From: Dethiosulfovibrio peptidovorans
GTDB lineage: Bacteria > Synergistota > Synergistia > Synergistales > Dethiosulfovibrionaceae
DNA: 64,000 bases
Assembly (NCBI GenBank): GCA_002748665.1
Contig: PDTB01000022.1
Location: forward strand, 32,579 to 96,578
Direction: 5' to 3'
This document shows positions 49,525 to 58,087 of this stretch, in pieces. How positions within the stretch are numbered: position 1 is the stretch's first letter; the number at the start of each line of letters is the position of its first letter. A program made the translations under genes and the position numbers. The notes beneath the pieces were generated by a model. The model ran no database searches and was not told the origin of the DNA. It saw nothing but the letters and a program-made list of their open reading frames with translations.

Positions 49525-49950
49525 CTACAGTCCTTTCGAAGGTTCGGCCAGGGCCAGGATATATCCGTCTCTGTCCCGAACGTACAATTCCTTCATTCCA
49601 TACCATGAGACCTCCAGGTCCTTTACGATCTCCACCCGCTCCCGGATGCGTCCGTGCAGGGCCTCCAGGTTCTCAGTTTCCAGGTAGACGGTGGCGGAAG
49701 CTCCTATAGGAGTCTGGGCGAGGGCGCTTATGTCCTCCCTCAGGCTTTTTTCTTCCTGAAGCATGATCTCGACCGGTCCACTTCTGATCAGAGCCCAGAC
49801 GTAGTGCCTCCCAGGAGACAGGTTCGTCTCTGTCTCGTGGGTCTCGGTGACCAGAGCAACCACCTCGAATCCCAGAGCGTCCGCGTAGAAGGTTACCGAG
49901 TCTCGGATATCCCTCACCATAAGGTTTGGGGTCAGTTTTTTCATCGTCAT
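49525..49950 (-). CDS. VOC (glyoxalase/bleomycin resistance) family protein
   Basis: A 141-aa VOC fold: KLTPNLMVRDIRDSVTFYADALGFEVVALV (first beta-alpha-beta unit), then ATVYLETENLEALHGRIRERVEI and MKELYVRDRDGYILALAEP (second unit, with the metal-ligand-like Glu near the end). Two ATGs six bases apart are both reachable from the GGAGATTGGGAG region. Such proteins can bind toxins or act as small-molecule isomerases and dioxygenases; no specific role is visible. It lies 53 bases downstream of an AraC-type regulator. Confidence 0.82.
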   Translation of the reverse strand: MTMKKLTPNLMVRDIRDSVTFYADALGFEVVALVTETHETETNLSPGRHYVWALIRSGPVEIMLQEEKSLREDISALAQTPIGASATVYLETENLEALHGRIRERVEIVKDLEVSWYGMKELYVRDRDGYILALAEPSKGL

Positions 49951-50003
49951 CTCCCAATCTCCTCTCTTTGGCGATTCCAGATCGCCTCACCCTTCATGAT
50001 AGA

Positions 50004-50729
50004 TCATCGTTCCTTTCTATTCTTGGACAAATACGACAGCCTCTCTCCCTCGGGATGGAGTCGGCGATATTCCCGGTTCATGTGGGACTGATCTCCGTAG
50101 CCCATGTCCAGGGCTAGATGAGCCAACGAAACATTTCCTTTCTTGAGAGCTTTGTGAAGACGGCGGAATCGGATAATTTGAAGAAATCTTTTGGGCGAGA
50201 TTCCTACGTGCCTGGAGAAGAGGCGTTCAAGCTGCCGAACGCCCAGGCCCAACGACGAAGCGAGGGAACGCACGGAGAGGTGTGGGGAGAAGAGGGAGTA
50301 CGGTCGCAGATCCAGGGAAAGGTCACGTAACTCCTCTGCCAGAAGATGGGCACAGAAAGCTCTCATCTCCTTTGATGAGCTCATAAGTTGAAGGGAGGAA
50401 AAACGGCAAGACAGATATGGCGAGACCGTCACAAGATCGACGACTTCGTCACGAAAACGGGATGCCGCCTCGTCGAGCAACGTGGGCAAAACGCCGGGCC
50501 TGAAGCGGATTCCGAAAAGGCCCTGCCCCGGCTCGATTCGAACCATGCGGGAATGGGACATAGTTCCGCAGACGACGCCCCGACCCCCTGAGGTTGTATC
50601 GAAGATAAGGTCCATACAGCCGTCGGGAAGGATGGGGACAGGAGCTCCGGCAAGAGTGTCCCGATAAAACCAGAAGGAGTCTACATACTTTGAAAGGTCG
50701 TCATCCGGTCTCAGCTCATCGTAGGACAT
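50004..50729 (-). CDS. AraC family transcriptional regulator with DUF6597-like sensor half
   Basis: The 241-aa protein has an N-terminal DUF6597-type region (DDDLSKYVDSFWFYRD, PILPDGCMDLIFDT, FGIRFRPGVLPTLL). The C-terminal HTH_18 DNA-binding region reads SVRSLASSLGLGVRQLERLFSRHVGISPKRFLQIIRFRRLH, then LAHLALDMGYGDQSHMNREYRR. AAAGGAG precedes the ATG. It probably controls the co-directional VOC and exporter genes. Confidence 0.85.
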   Translation of the reverse strand: MSYDELRPDDDLSKYVDSFWFYRDTLAGAPVPILPDGCMDLIFDTTSGGRGVVCGTMSHSRMVRIEPGQGLFGIRFRPGVLPTLLDEAASRFRDEVVDLVTVSPYLSCRFSSLQLMSSSKEMRAFCAHLLAEELRDLSLDLRPYSLFSPHLSVRSLASSLGLGVRQLERLFSRHVGISPKRFLQIIRFRRLHKALKKGNVSLAHLALDMGYGDQSHMNREYRRLHPEGERLSYLSKNRKER

Positions 50730-51292
50730 AGAGCTCCTTTCCCGTTTTGAACGACACCGTCGATCGGTTGAAGGGTAATCTCGACCAGGCGAATTCTGAT
50801 CAAGATGCAGACAGGGAACGTCAATGATTCTCGGACATTTCCCGGCGTAGTGTGTGGCATAACGATATTTCTCCTGAGGCTTCGGTTATTATATGGTTAC
50901 TCAACAAAAAAGGCTAAGCGTATTACAGGGCTTCTGTGTCATGTTGGCGTTAAGTATACATCTTCGATACATACTAACGCTACAAGGGAGGCGTGCTTGT
51001 AGCAATGACAAAGCTTTTTGAGGACGAACGAAATCAGGCTGTCTGTCAATTTACCGAAGAAGTTCCGTTGTATCGGCGATGAGGTTTTCGTTACCAGGCT
51101 GGGGGGCTCGGATGTGGGTTTTTAGAGGTGCTCTCTATCCCACTGGATGCAATATGTCACCCTATTCAAAGTCCTTTATGGATACGTATGAGGCCTTTTC
51201 CAAAATTCCCAGTGGTGGTATAGTCGCCAATAGACTTTGGCGATAAAATGCGGGTTGTCTCTCTCCTTTGGAGAATATGAGGGAGGTCTTGT
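50730..51292. other. Intergenic region with hairpins and a possible 25-aa frame
   Basis: 563 bases without a clear gene. An imperfect hairpin (GCGTTAAGTAT/ATACTAACGC) lies at 50947-50980, followed by GGGAGG and a 25-codon frame at 51005-51082 (starts MTKLFEDERN). A TCGCCA/TGGCGA stem lies at 51224-51243 after TATAGT (51219-51224), a possible -10 for the next gene. None of these is firm. Confidence 0.35.
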
Positions 51293-52015
51293 GTGGTGAA
51301 AGCCCTTGTGACGGTAATCTTGGATGCCTGGAGAGATCGGGTGGTCCCTCTTCTGTGGGTGGCTTTCTTTGCAGGTGTGTTTCTGGCCCTGGCTCGCCAA
51401 TTGGACGATGGGCTTGTTTCTTTGTCTCTAGGGGGACTGGATGAGACTGCCCGAGAGGTCATTCGTTCAGATCTGACGCATCGATCCAACTCAAGCTTGG
51501 CCGGGTTCGATGCATGGCTTATGACCGAGATTGCACCAGGAGAGGGCCAAGGGGATCGAGCCGTTGCTGGAGCCCTTATCCGGTACTTTCGTTTCGATCG
51601 CCGAACTTTGAAAAACTTGGGATCTCCAGAAGCCTGGAGGCTCATCTCTTGGGCTGCAGGGCTTCGTCGTCGAACAATGGCGCCTTTGTCGATTCCTTTC
51701 CTCTTTGTTGTTCTGGTTATCTGCACGATCATCATGATTTTTCAGCAGGGAAAGCGGCCCTGGAGGTCCCTGTGCTACTTCACGTCCCGACTTCTGGTCA
51801 TCGTGGCGTCCGTCTGGAGCCTTTTCGGCATAGTCGAGGGAGTTGGGCATTCGTGGGCCCTTGGAACGGCTGCTTCTCAGCTCACCTCCCTTCCGGCTAC
51901 AGTGACCTTGTGGGTGCCTCTCCTCTCGGCTGGTTCGGCCCTCTCGTGGCTCTGCGGTGTGATGATTGTTGCCTGTGTCTCCGAGTGCTTTGGTGCGCTC
52001 TACCCCGACCCGTGA
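51293..52015 (+). CDS. Uncharacterised membrane protein
   Basis: This 240-aa protein is not recognised. It has a helix near the N-terminus (VVPLLWVAFFAGVFLALAR), a soluble segment of about 90 residues, then three or four C-terminal helices (PLSIPFLFVVLVICTIIMIF, LLVIVASVWSLFGIVEG, SALSWLCGVMIVACVSECF). GTG start with GGGAGG six bases upstream. It is a single gene ending at the bidirectional hairpin at 52030-52062. Confidence 0.75.
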   Translation: MVKALVTVILDAWRDRVVPLLWVAFFAGVFLALARQLDDGLVSLSLGGLDETAREVIRSDLTHRSNSSLAGFDAWLMTEIAPGEGQGDRAVAGALIRYFRFDRRTLKNLGSPEAWRLISWAAGLRRRTMAPLSIPFLFVVLVICTIIMIFQQGKRPWRSLCYFTSRLLVIVASVWSLFGIVEGVGHSWALGTAASQLTSLPATVTLWVPLLSAGSALSWLCGVMIVACVSECFGALYPDP

Positions 52016-52017
52016 AA

Positions 52018-52062
52018 AAATCGAGAAAAATGAAGGGCCTCGGATATCCCGAAGCCCTTCAT
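52018..52062 (-). terminator. Terminator of the dehydrogenase gene
   Basis: On the minus strand ATGAAGGGC...GCCCTTCAT, with an inner CGG/CCG, is followed by TTTTTCTCGATTTTTTC. The stem also faces the end of the convergent membrane-protein gene. Confidence 0.88.
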
Positions 52063-52078
52063 GATTAAGGAAACAGCT

Positions 52079-53155
52079 TTAGCGGACGTACTCGTTCAAA
52101 GGACGAAGTCGGTAGGCATTGGTGGGCATCTCGTTGGTTGTACTATAGCCCGGTTGGGCGTTTATCAGGTCTGGCAGCCGATTGACGATGGTGGCGCAGG
52201 TGAGCTCCACGGTGGCCGGCCGGTTAATCGTCACTTGGGTATCGGGCTCACCGTAGATGGTCCAGTCGTTGCAGTCGAACTCATCCGGTGCATACACTTT
52301 GCCGATACACTCGGTTTCTACCGTGACGCCTTGGGCAGTCTCGGTCGTTACCAGAGCTGACATGCCGGTGGCATACCCCGCTGGGATCGTCATGCCCAGG
52401 GTGGAGGAGCAGAGCTCATTTTCGTGCGTCTGGGGAATGCACTTTTGAGTCTGGGAGGTAACGGTGAGCCCCAGCTTAGCACAGAGCCAGCCATTGACGT
52501 TCCACATATACGATGGCAGGAACTCGCCTTTGTCGATAAGGGCCTGTCGCTCAGCCGGAGAAATATCATCAGCGGCGGCTATCTCCCGGGCGAAGGTCTT
52601 TAAGTCGAGACCGGCTCCATGTACCTGGGCCAGAGCGATGCCGTAATCTTCTACGTTGTAGCTTGATCTCCCCTTAATTTTTTTGATCGTGTGAGTTGCC
52701 CCGGCCAAGGTGGCAATAAGGTTTCCCCAAAAGACATCCTGATACCCGGCACCACAGATCGTGCAGTTGTTCTTCTTCGCAAGATCGTCGATTTCCTTCG
52801 TTATGGCGAGGGAGGAGTTCCAGGGATAGAAGGCCTCCTCGCAGGTGCTGATGGCGTTAATGCCGTTTTTGGCACAGGTCAGGAAGGGATTTTTAAGGTC
52901 GCTCATGAGGCTCATCGTGGTGATGATGCAGGCGTCAGGCTTGAGCTCTGCCAAGGTCTTGTCGGCTTCGGTTCCATCCAGAATCATGATGCCCTTGGGT
53001 CCGGTCTTCATGATCTCCCCGATATCTTTGCCTACTACCGCAGGATTTTGGTCGAAGGCGGCCACGATCTCCCCACCTTTTTCGTATACGTACCTCATCG
53101 TGTAGGCTGACATCTTTCCGCAACCAAACTGGGCTATGCGCATTTTCCTGTCCAT
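52079..53155 (-). CDS. NAD(P)-dependent dehydrogenase of the 2,4-diaminopentanoate dehydrogenase-like family
   Basis: The 358-aa protein has an N-terminal Rossmann fold (MRIAQFGCGKMSAYTMRYVYEKGGEIVAAFDQNPAVVGKDIGE) like dihydrodipicolinate reductase, and a C-terminal region resembling the diaminopentanoate/amine dehydrogenase family (NNCTICGAGYQDVFWGNL, EFDCNDWTIYGEPDTQVTINRPATVELTCATIVNRLPDLI). The ornithine/lysine fermentation enzyme Ord is the best-known relative; the substrate here is uncertain. ATG 53155 follows AGGAGGTG. Transcription starts from a MerR-type promoter directly upstream. Confidence 0.8.
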   Translation of the reverse strand: MDRKMRIAQFGCGKMSAYTMRYVYEKGGEIVAAFDQNPAVVGKDIGEIMKTGPKGIMILDGTEADKTLAELKPDACIITTMSLMSDLKNPFLTCAKNGINAISTCEEAFYPWNSSLAITKEIDDLAKKNNCTICGAGYQDVFWGNLIATLAGATHTIKKIKGRSSYNVEDYGIALAQVHGAGLDLKTFAREIAAADDISPAERQALIDKGEFLPSYMWNVNGWLCAKLGLTVTSQTQKCIPQTHENELCSSTLGMTIPAGYATGMSALVTTETAQGVTVETECIGKVYAPDEFDCNDWTIYGEPDTQVTINRPATVELTCATIVNRLPDLINAQPGYSTTNEMPTNAYRLRPLNEYVR

Positions 53156-53204
53156 GTATGACACCTCCTGAAGAAGTATGTGATATATTGCACTATCTGT
53201 CATC

Positions 53205-53235
53205 ATTTTAGACTCTATGGCATGTATAGAGTCAA
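53205..53235 (-). promoter_or_regulatory. MerR-type promoter/operator with 19-base spacer
   Basis: TTGACT (53235-53230) and TAAAAT (53210-53205) are 19 bases apart, the over-long spacing typical of MerR-activated promoters. The spacer contains the dyad GACTCTA-N9-TAGAGTC (53211-53233). It lies between the merR-like gene and the dehydrogenase gene. Confidence 0.8.
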
Positions 53236-53241
53236 GGCTGG

Positions 53242-54069
53242 CTATAAGTTCACTGGAATTTGAAGCTTGATAAACATGCCTCGCTCGTTATCAACAAACA
53301 CGGGCAGGTCAGCGATGACCTCACAGACATAGTCTCCAGCTATGAAATAGCCTTGCTCTTCCGCATGGGCGAGAAGCTTCTGGGCATAGTCCTTTTCTTT
53401 ATGGAAGTTGTCACAGGAGATACACAGGTATGTGTGGGAGGGGAGGGTCTCTACCTGGGGGGAGGGCTTAAAGTCGTGATCCACGAAGACGAAGACCTCG
53501 GTGGAGACGAAGTTCCTCGCGAGGAGGCTTTCTTGACGCATAATGCTCCCTACGTTGCAGAAATAGGCCATGGGGAGGTGACTGAGGGAGATATGTTTTT
53601 TGAGCTCTCGAAGGATGGACTCGTATGTCTCGATACCGTAATCGTAAAAGTTGATACCGCTGTCGTATCGATAGATATGCCGTTCGTCCATAAACTCGGT
53701 GAAGATCGTTCCGTCCTTGGGGGCGAGGTTATATCTTCGGTAGTTGGTCAACGTGCGGTCCACGCATTTTCTTGCGGCCGTGAGCCCATCGATCTCCTCG
53801 TCAAGTTTTTTTCGCTGAAGCTCAAGGAGATCCTGGATCACAGAGACATCTTGGCGGTCAAGTTGTTCCTTGATTTGGCGGAGAGTCATGCCCAGGAGTT
53901 GGAGATTTTGAATCATATCGAGTCGAGCGCATTGCTTCATGCTGTAGTAGCGATATCGGTTGGTGCCTACAAACTGAGGCTTAAGAAGTCCTAATTTATC
54001 ATAAAGCCGAAGGGTTTGAACCGATATCCCGTTGATCCTGGCCATGGTTCCTATTGGCATCCTGTCCAT
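53242..54069 (-). CDS. MerR family regulator with GyrI-like effector domain
   Basis: This 275-aa protein has an N-terminal MerR HTH (MPIGTMARINGISVQTLRLYDKLGLLKPQFVGTNRYRYYSMKQCARLDMI), a dimerisation coiled coil (VIQDLLELQRKKLDEEIDGLTAARK) and a C-terminal GyrI/BmrR-like small-molecule-binding domain of about 150 residues. A TTG three bases upstream of the ATG is an alternative start. Its target is almost certainly the dehydrogenase gene downstream, through the 19-base-spacer promoter. Confidence 0.88.
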   Translation of the reverse strand: MDRMPIGTMARINGISVQTLRLYDKLGLLKPQFVGTNRYRYYSMKQCARLDMIQNLQLLGMTLRQIKEQLDRQDVSVIQDLLELQRKKLDEEIDGLTAARKCVDRTLTNYRRYNLAPKDGTIFTEFMDERHIYRYDSGINFYDYGIETYESILRELKKHISLSHLPMAYFCNVGSIMRQESLLARNFVSTEVFVFVDHDFKPSPQVETLPSHTYLCISCDNFHKEKDYAQKLLAHAEEQGYFIAGDYVCEVIADLPVFVDNERGMFIKLQIPVNL

Positions 54070-54107
54070 CAATATGGTTTATCCTTTCCTCTGGAGGATA
54101 GGTCCCA

Positions 54108-54128
54108 GGATATGATATAGTTATATCC
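54108..54128. promoter_or_regulatory. Dyad in the merR / small-gene divergent region
   Basis: GGATAT-N9-ATATCC lies between the divergent merR-like gene and the gene at 54178. The half-site spacing equals that of the MerR dyad but the sequence differs. A possible operator. Confidence 0.3.
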
Positions 54129-54177
54129 ATAAATTAGTATAGTAAAAATGGTGGCGTTTTGAAAGGAGATCCTGGCC

Positions 54178-54360
54178 GTGGGTAAACTGATCACACCGGA
54201 TCCTGATCTCTGGGAAAATCCCGATCACCGAGCGGCTTTGGAGGAAAAAGCTGAGCGGCGGCGTGTTGAGGCCAAGAGGAACTACCGCCGCATGATTCTT
54301 ACGATCACGGTAGTAGTCGTCTTTCTGCTGCCTTTTATCCTTGCTCTCCTGAAACTCTGA
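54178..54360 (+). CDS. Small single-pass membrane protein
   Basis: A 60-aa protein with a charged N-terminal half (NPDHRAALEEKAERRRVEAKRNYRR) and one C-terminal transmembrane helix (MILTITVVVVFLLPFILALL), probably N-in. GTG start with GAAAGGAG about nine bases upstream. Not recognised. It lies 26 bases before another small gene, probably one transcript. Confidence 0.65.
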   Translation: MGKLITPDPDLWENPDHRAALEEKAERRRVEAKRNYRRMILTITVVVVFLLPFILALLKL

Positions 54361-54386
54361 ACGTATATGAAAGAAGGTGCCCCGAC

Positions 54387-54629
54387 GTGGTAGCAAAAGG
54401 TTTTCAGATGATGATGCAGGTCCATATCCCGTTGACCGAACACAATGTAGTCTCTCGGCAGATCGTTCGGAACTACGCTGATCGGGAAGAGATGGAGATG
54501 AACATGATCAACTATATCAACAATATTCGGGAGAACGACCAAATAGGTTTTGGCGATGATATTATCTTTCTTCCGACAGGGATGGGGCGAAGGACTGTTG
54601 TAGAGTTTACCTACAAGGTAGTGGATTGA
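54387..54629 (+). CDS. Small uncharacterised protein
   Basis: An 80-aa soluble protein (VHIPLTEHNVVSRQIVRNYADREEMEMNMINYINNIRENDQIGFGDDIIFLPTG) with no motif I can place. GTG start preceded by AAGAAGGTG. The transcript ends at a clear terminator 33 bases later, supporting it as real. Confidence 0.6.
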   Translation: MVAKGFQMMMQVHIPLTEHNVVSRQIVRNYADREEMEMNMINYINNIRENDQIGFGDDIIFLPTGMGRRTVVEFTYKVVD

Positions 54630-54661
54630 TCTTCTTGATTGTATTGGCTGGGAGAGAAGAT

Positions 54662-54690
54662 ACAGGCGAGGGAGCTCTCTCGCCTGTTTG
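54662..54690 (+). terminator. Terminator of the two small genes
   Basis: ACAGGCGAG pairs with CTCGCCTGT across an eight-base loop; TTGTCGTT follows. Confidence 0.75.
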
Positions 54691-54727
54691 TCGTTGAGAC
54701 GGATACCTTTTGAAAAAGGAGGACGCT

Positions 54728-55975
54728 ATGGGATTGGTCAGCACCTCCCATCTGGCCGAGGGCATGATCTTGGCTGATAATCTGATGACACCTTCCGGTC
54801 GATTGATCCTCAGTAAGGGCGTTTCCTTGACGGGAAAGCATATCTCCATGATGAAAGTCTGGGGGATTTCCTTTGCAGACGTGGAGGGTGTGGACCAGGA
54901 GGACATTCGTCGACGGGAGCAAGCCGTTCAGGAGACCATGGACCAAAGTGACCTGCTTCTTCGAAGCTTCTTCCCCTCGCTTTCTGATGAAGGCCCCACC
55001 TCCGAGCTCTTTGATCTCTGTCGGCGTAGATGCGCCAGGCTGATCGATAAAGGGGAAAACGAGATGATCGAGGAGATGGCCGATGATCGTCGCCCGGAAA
55101 CAATACCGTTTCGCTCTGATCTCCCGACCGAACGTCCTCGTCTCTCCGAATTGGTCTCTGAAGAGATTCCTCTGGCGTCCTTATCGGACATCCATTTCAA
55201 AATCCGGGAAGTTGTTCAGTCACCGGTGAGCTCGGCTGCTTCTATCGCCCGAGTGGTGAGTACTGACCCAAATCTCAGTCTTCGACTTCTGCGACTTGTC
55301 AATAGCGCCTTTTACGCCTTTCCGACGCCTATTCGTTCCATCCCAAGAGCAATCGCCATTGTTGGAGTACGAGAGCTTTCGTCTTTAGCCTTGGCGGTTT
55401 CGACAATGAACGTCTTTACCGAGATCCCCTCAGAATATGCTGACATGAAATCTTTCTGGAAACATGCGGTTGCCTGTGGGGTACTCGCTCGAATCCTGGC
55501 CGTTCAGAAAAAAATCCGTCGGGACGAACAATACTTTCTGGCCGGCTTGCTTCATGATATCGGTCGGGCTGTTCTCTATATTCAAGAACCTCGGTGGATG
55601 GCTCATGCATTGGGACTTTCCCGCTACCTTCGCTTGCCCCTTCTGGAAGTTGAACGTCGACTCTTAGGTTTCGACCACGCCGTTGTCACCCATCGGCTTT
55701 TGAGTGCCTGGAAAATCCCGGAACCTATACTGGGACTGGCATCGTGGCATCACGAGCCTGAGCGGGCCGAGTACCCAGAGGCTGCATCCTTGATCTGGCT
55801 GGCGGACTGGATAGCCAATGCCATGAAAGTGGGCACCAGCGGTGCGTTCTTCCTTCCACCTCTGGATGATCATCGCTGGGAGCTCACAGGGCTTCACAGC
55901 GAGGCACTCCGATCGGTATTTGGCCAAGCGGAGCGTCAGATCCAAGAGGTCCTCCGTATCTTTTTGATAAAATAA
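54728..55975 (+). CDS. HDOD domain signalling protein
   Basis: The 415-aa protein has an N-terminal region resembling the start of HD-GYP proteins (STSHLAEGMILADNLMTPSGRLILSKGVSLTGKHISMMKVWGI). An HDOD domain follows at about residues 150-350 (ASLSDIHFKIREVVQSPVSSAASIARVVSTDPNLSLRLLRLVNSAFYAFPTPIRSIPRAIAIVGVREL). It retains an HD pair in AGLLHDIGRAVL and a later HH (ASWHHEPE), so hydrolase activity is not excluded. ATG 54728 has AAGGAGG at five bases. It heads a signalling operon with a hybrid kinase and a diguanylate cyclase. Confidence 0.88.
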   Translation: MGLVSTSHLAEGMILADNLMTPSGRLILSKGVSLTGKHISMMKVWGISFADVEGVDQEDIRRREQAVQETMDQSDLLLRSFFPSLSDEGPTSELFDLCRRRCARLIDKGENEMIEEMADDRRPETIPFRSDLPTERPRLSELVSEEIPLASLSDIHFKIREVVQSPVSSAASIARVVSTDPNLSLRLLRLVNSAFYAFPTPIRSIPRAIAIVGVRELSSLALAVSTMNVFTEIPSEYADMKSFWKHAVACGVLARILAVQKKIRRDEQYFLAGLLHDIGRAVLYIQEPRWMAHALGLSRYLRLPLLEVERRLLGFDHAVVTHRLLSAWKIPEPILGLASWHHEPERAEYPEAASLIWLADWIANAMKVGTSGAFFLPPLDDHRWELTGLHSEALRSVFGQAERQIQEVLRIFLIK

Positions 55976-55984
55976 GAGGTTTTG

Positions 55985-58087
55985 ATGAAATTTGATGAAT
56001 TAGAGGTTCGCCTTCAAGAGTTGGAAGAGCGCCTCTCTCTGCTCACTACAGAACGGGAGCGGGCACGATGGATATTGGACAACGCCGTTGAGGCCCTGAG
56101 TTTGCCCGCATTTTTGGGAGAAACGGGAAATCCTGCAGATGTCTTGGAACGGACAGCTCAGCGTGTTCGAACCCTTATCTCCTTGAAAGGGCTGGCGTTT
56201 TACCTTCTCTCGGAGGACGGATTGGACTTTACCTGCCAATGGCATGCTCCTCCGGATTTCTTGGAAAGCTTTGAGCCGGAACGTCAGGCCCTTATAGAGG
56301 ATGGTACCGTTGCCTGGGCGTTGAGTCGAAACAAGCCGGTGATGGTCACCGGCGAACGGAGAGAAGGGCTTTTGCTTCACGCTCTCATGGCTCACGACGA
56401 ACCTCTGGGGATCATGGCTGCACGTTTGGACGAAGACCCCTCGGCCATCATGGACATCTCTCTGGCCTTTCTCACAGTGGTTTTAGGATCGACTGCTGGA
56501 ATATTAAAAAATAGCAGGCTCTATCGGGTCATCAACGACCTGAACGACGAACTTCGGGCCAAAATTGAACGGCTTGAGGAATCGGAGAAAGCCCTTGCCT
56601 TGGCCAACGAGGCCAAAAATCGTTTTTTAGCCAACGTCAGTCACGAAATACGAACCCCCCTGAATGCCATCCTTGGTATCGTCTCGGTTGCGAGGGGCGA
56701 AGATCGCCAGGCTCTGGACCGAGCTATGGATGTCGTGTCGGAAGAGGGCCAAGCCCTTCTCAGTCTTATTAACGACCTTCTGGATCTCTCCAAAATTGAG
56801 GCGGGGCATATGGAGCTGGAACGAATACCATTTAACTTGAGGGATCTGTTGAAAGCTCTGGAAGATTCGTATAGGGAGACCGCACGGGCAAAATCACTTG
56901 ATTTTAACATTACGTACTCTCAAGCTCTCCCACAATGGGTTCTTGGAGATTCAATAAGGCTTCGTCAGGTTTTAGGGAACCTTTTGGGCAATGCTGTTAA
57001 GTTTACCGATCAGGGATATATTTCATTAACTGTCGAGGGGAACTGTCATCCAGATGAGCCCTGTAGGCTTCGTTTCGCTGTCTCCGACTCAGGAATAGGT
57101 ATAGCTTCAGAGGGGCAAAGCAAGCTTTTTCAGGCTTTCAGCCAGGTCGATAGCTCGACCAGTCGACGGTATGGCGGAACCGGTCTGGGACTTGCCATCT
57201 CTCAGCAAATCGTTCGAGCCATGGGAGGAGAGATCGAAGTATACAGCGCCTTGGGTGAGGGAGCGATCTTCTCCTTCTCCGTCTTGATGGTTCCCTGTGC
57301 CCCACCGTCACAGGGTGAAATAGTTGAACAGCAGGCAGGGTCCCCTTTATCCATTCTCTTGGTTGAGGACAACGCCACCAATCGAGTTGTGGCAGGAGCT
57401 CTTCTGAAGAAGCTTGGACACAGGGTGACCATGGCCGAATCGGGACGAGATGCTTTAATTGCTCTGTCACAAGAGAGTTTTGACGTCGTGCTCATGGACA
57501 TACAGATGCCTGGAATGGACGGGCTGGAGCTTACGGATATCATTCGTTCAAAGGGTAGTCCTGTTCGGGATCAAACTATCCCTATCATCGCCTTGACGGC
57601 CAACGTTATGAAAGGAGACAGGGAGCGGTATCTCGATGCCGGTATGGATGGGTATCTCGCAAAACCCGTTCGCTCCGACGACATAAAAAACATGCTGAAT
57701 CGCTTCTCTCCCAGAGAAAAGCTGCCGCCGGCTCCTGAGCGATATGTCCTTGATACACGGGGTCTTCTTGAACGCTCTGAGGGGGACGAGGCATTGGCCC
57801 AGATGGTTCTGGATGTCTTCGTTGAGGATCTTCCATCCATGACAAAGAAGATTCAAAAAGCTCTGTACGATCAAGATAAAAGCGCCCTGGCTCTTCATGC
57901 ACATGCTCTGAAAGGAGCCTCGGTGAGCGTTGGAGCTTTAGGATTAAGCGTCGTGGGGTATCGACTCCAAAAGGCCTCCGAGAGGGAAGATGAAAAATGG
58001 CATCGAATTCGGGACGTGGTAGATCGGGTATTGCCCGACGAAATAGCTCGGTTTCGGGCTCGATTAGACAAGGAGGCGATCTGGTGA
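55985..58087 (+). CDS. Hybrid histidine kinase (GAF-HisKA-HATPase-REC-HPt)
   Basis: The 700-aa cytosolic protein begins with a coiled coil, then a GAF-like sensor domain (about 30-180) and HisKA with phospho-acceptor His220 in SHEIRTPLN. HATPase_c follows (LGNLLGNAVKFTD, SDSGIGI, YGGTGLGLAIS), then a receiver with Asp505 in VLMDIQMPGMDG and an HPt domain with His640 in HAHALKGAS. No transmembrane helix, so it senses a cytoplasmic signal. ATG 55985 behind AGAGG. The full phosphorelay ends in HPt, and the response regulator encoded next is the obvious acceptor. Confidence 0.92.
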   Translation: MKFDELEVRLQELEERLSLLTTERERARWILDNAVEALSLPAFLGETGNPADVLERTAQRVRTLISLKGLAFYLLSEDGLDFTCQWHAPPDFLESFEPERQALIEDGTVAWALSRNKPVMVTGERREGLLLHALMAHDEPLGIMAARLDEDPSAIMDISLAFLTVVLGSTAGILKNSRLYRVINDLNDELRAKIERLEESEKALALANEAKNRFLANVSHEIRTPLNAILGIVSVARGEDRQALDRAMDVVSEEGQALLSLINDLLDLSKIEAGHMELERIPFNLRDLLKALEDSYRETARAKSLDFNITYSQALPQWVLGDSIRLRQVLGNLLGNAVKFTDQGYISLTVEGNCHPDEPCRLRFAVSDSGIGIASEGQSKLFQAFSQVDSSTSRRYGGTGLGLAISQQIVRAMGGEIEVYSALGEGAIFSFSVLMVPCAPPSQGEIVEQQAGSPLSILLVEDNATNRVVAGALLKKLGHRVTMAESGRDALIALSQESFDVVLMDIQMPGMDGLELTDIIRSKGSPVRDQTIPIIALTANVMKGDRERYLDAGMDGYLAKPVRSDDIKNMLNRFSPREKLPPAPERYVLDTRGLLERSEGDEALAQMVLDVFVEDLPSMTKKIQKALYDQDKSALALHAHALKGASVSVGALGLSVVGYRLQKASEREDEKWHRIRDVVDRVLPDEIARFRARLDKEAIW

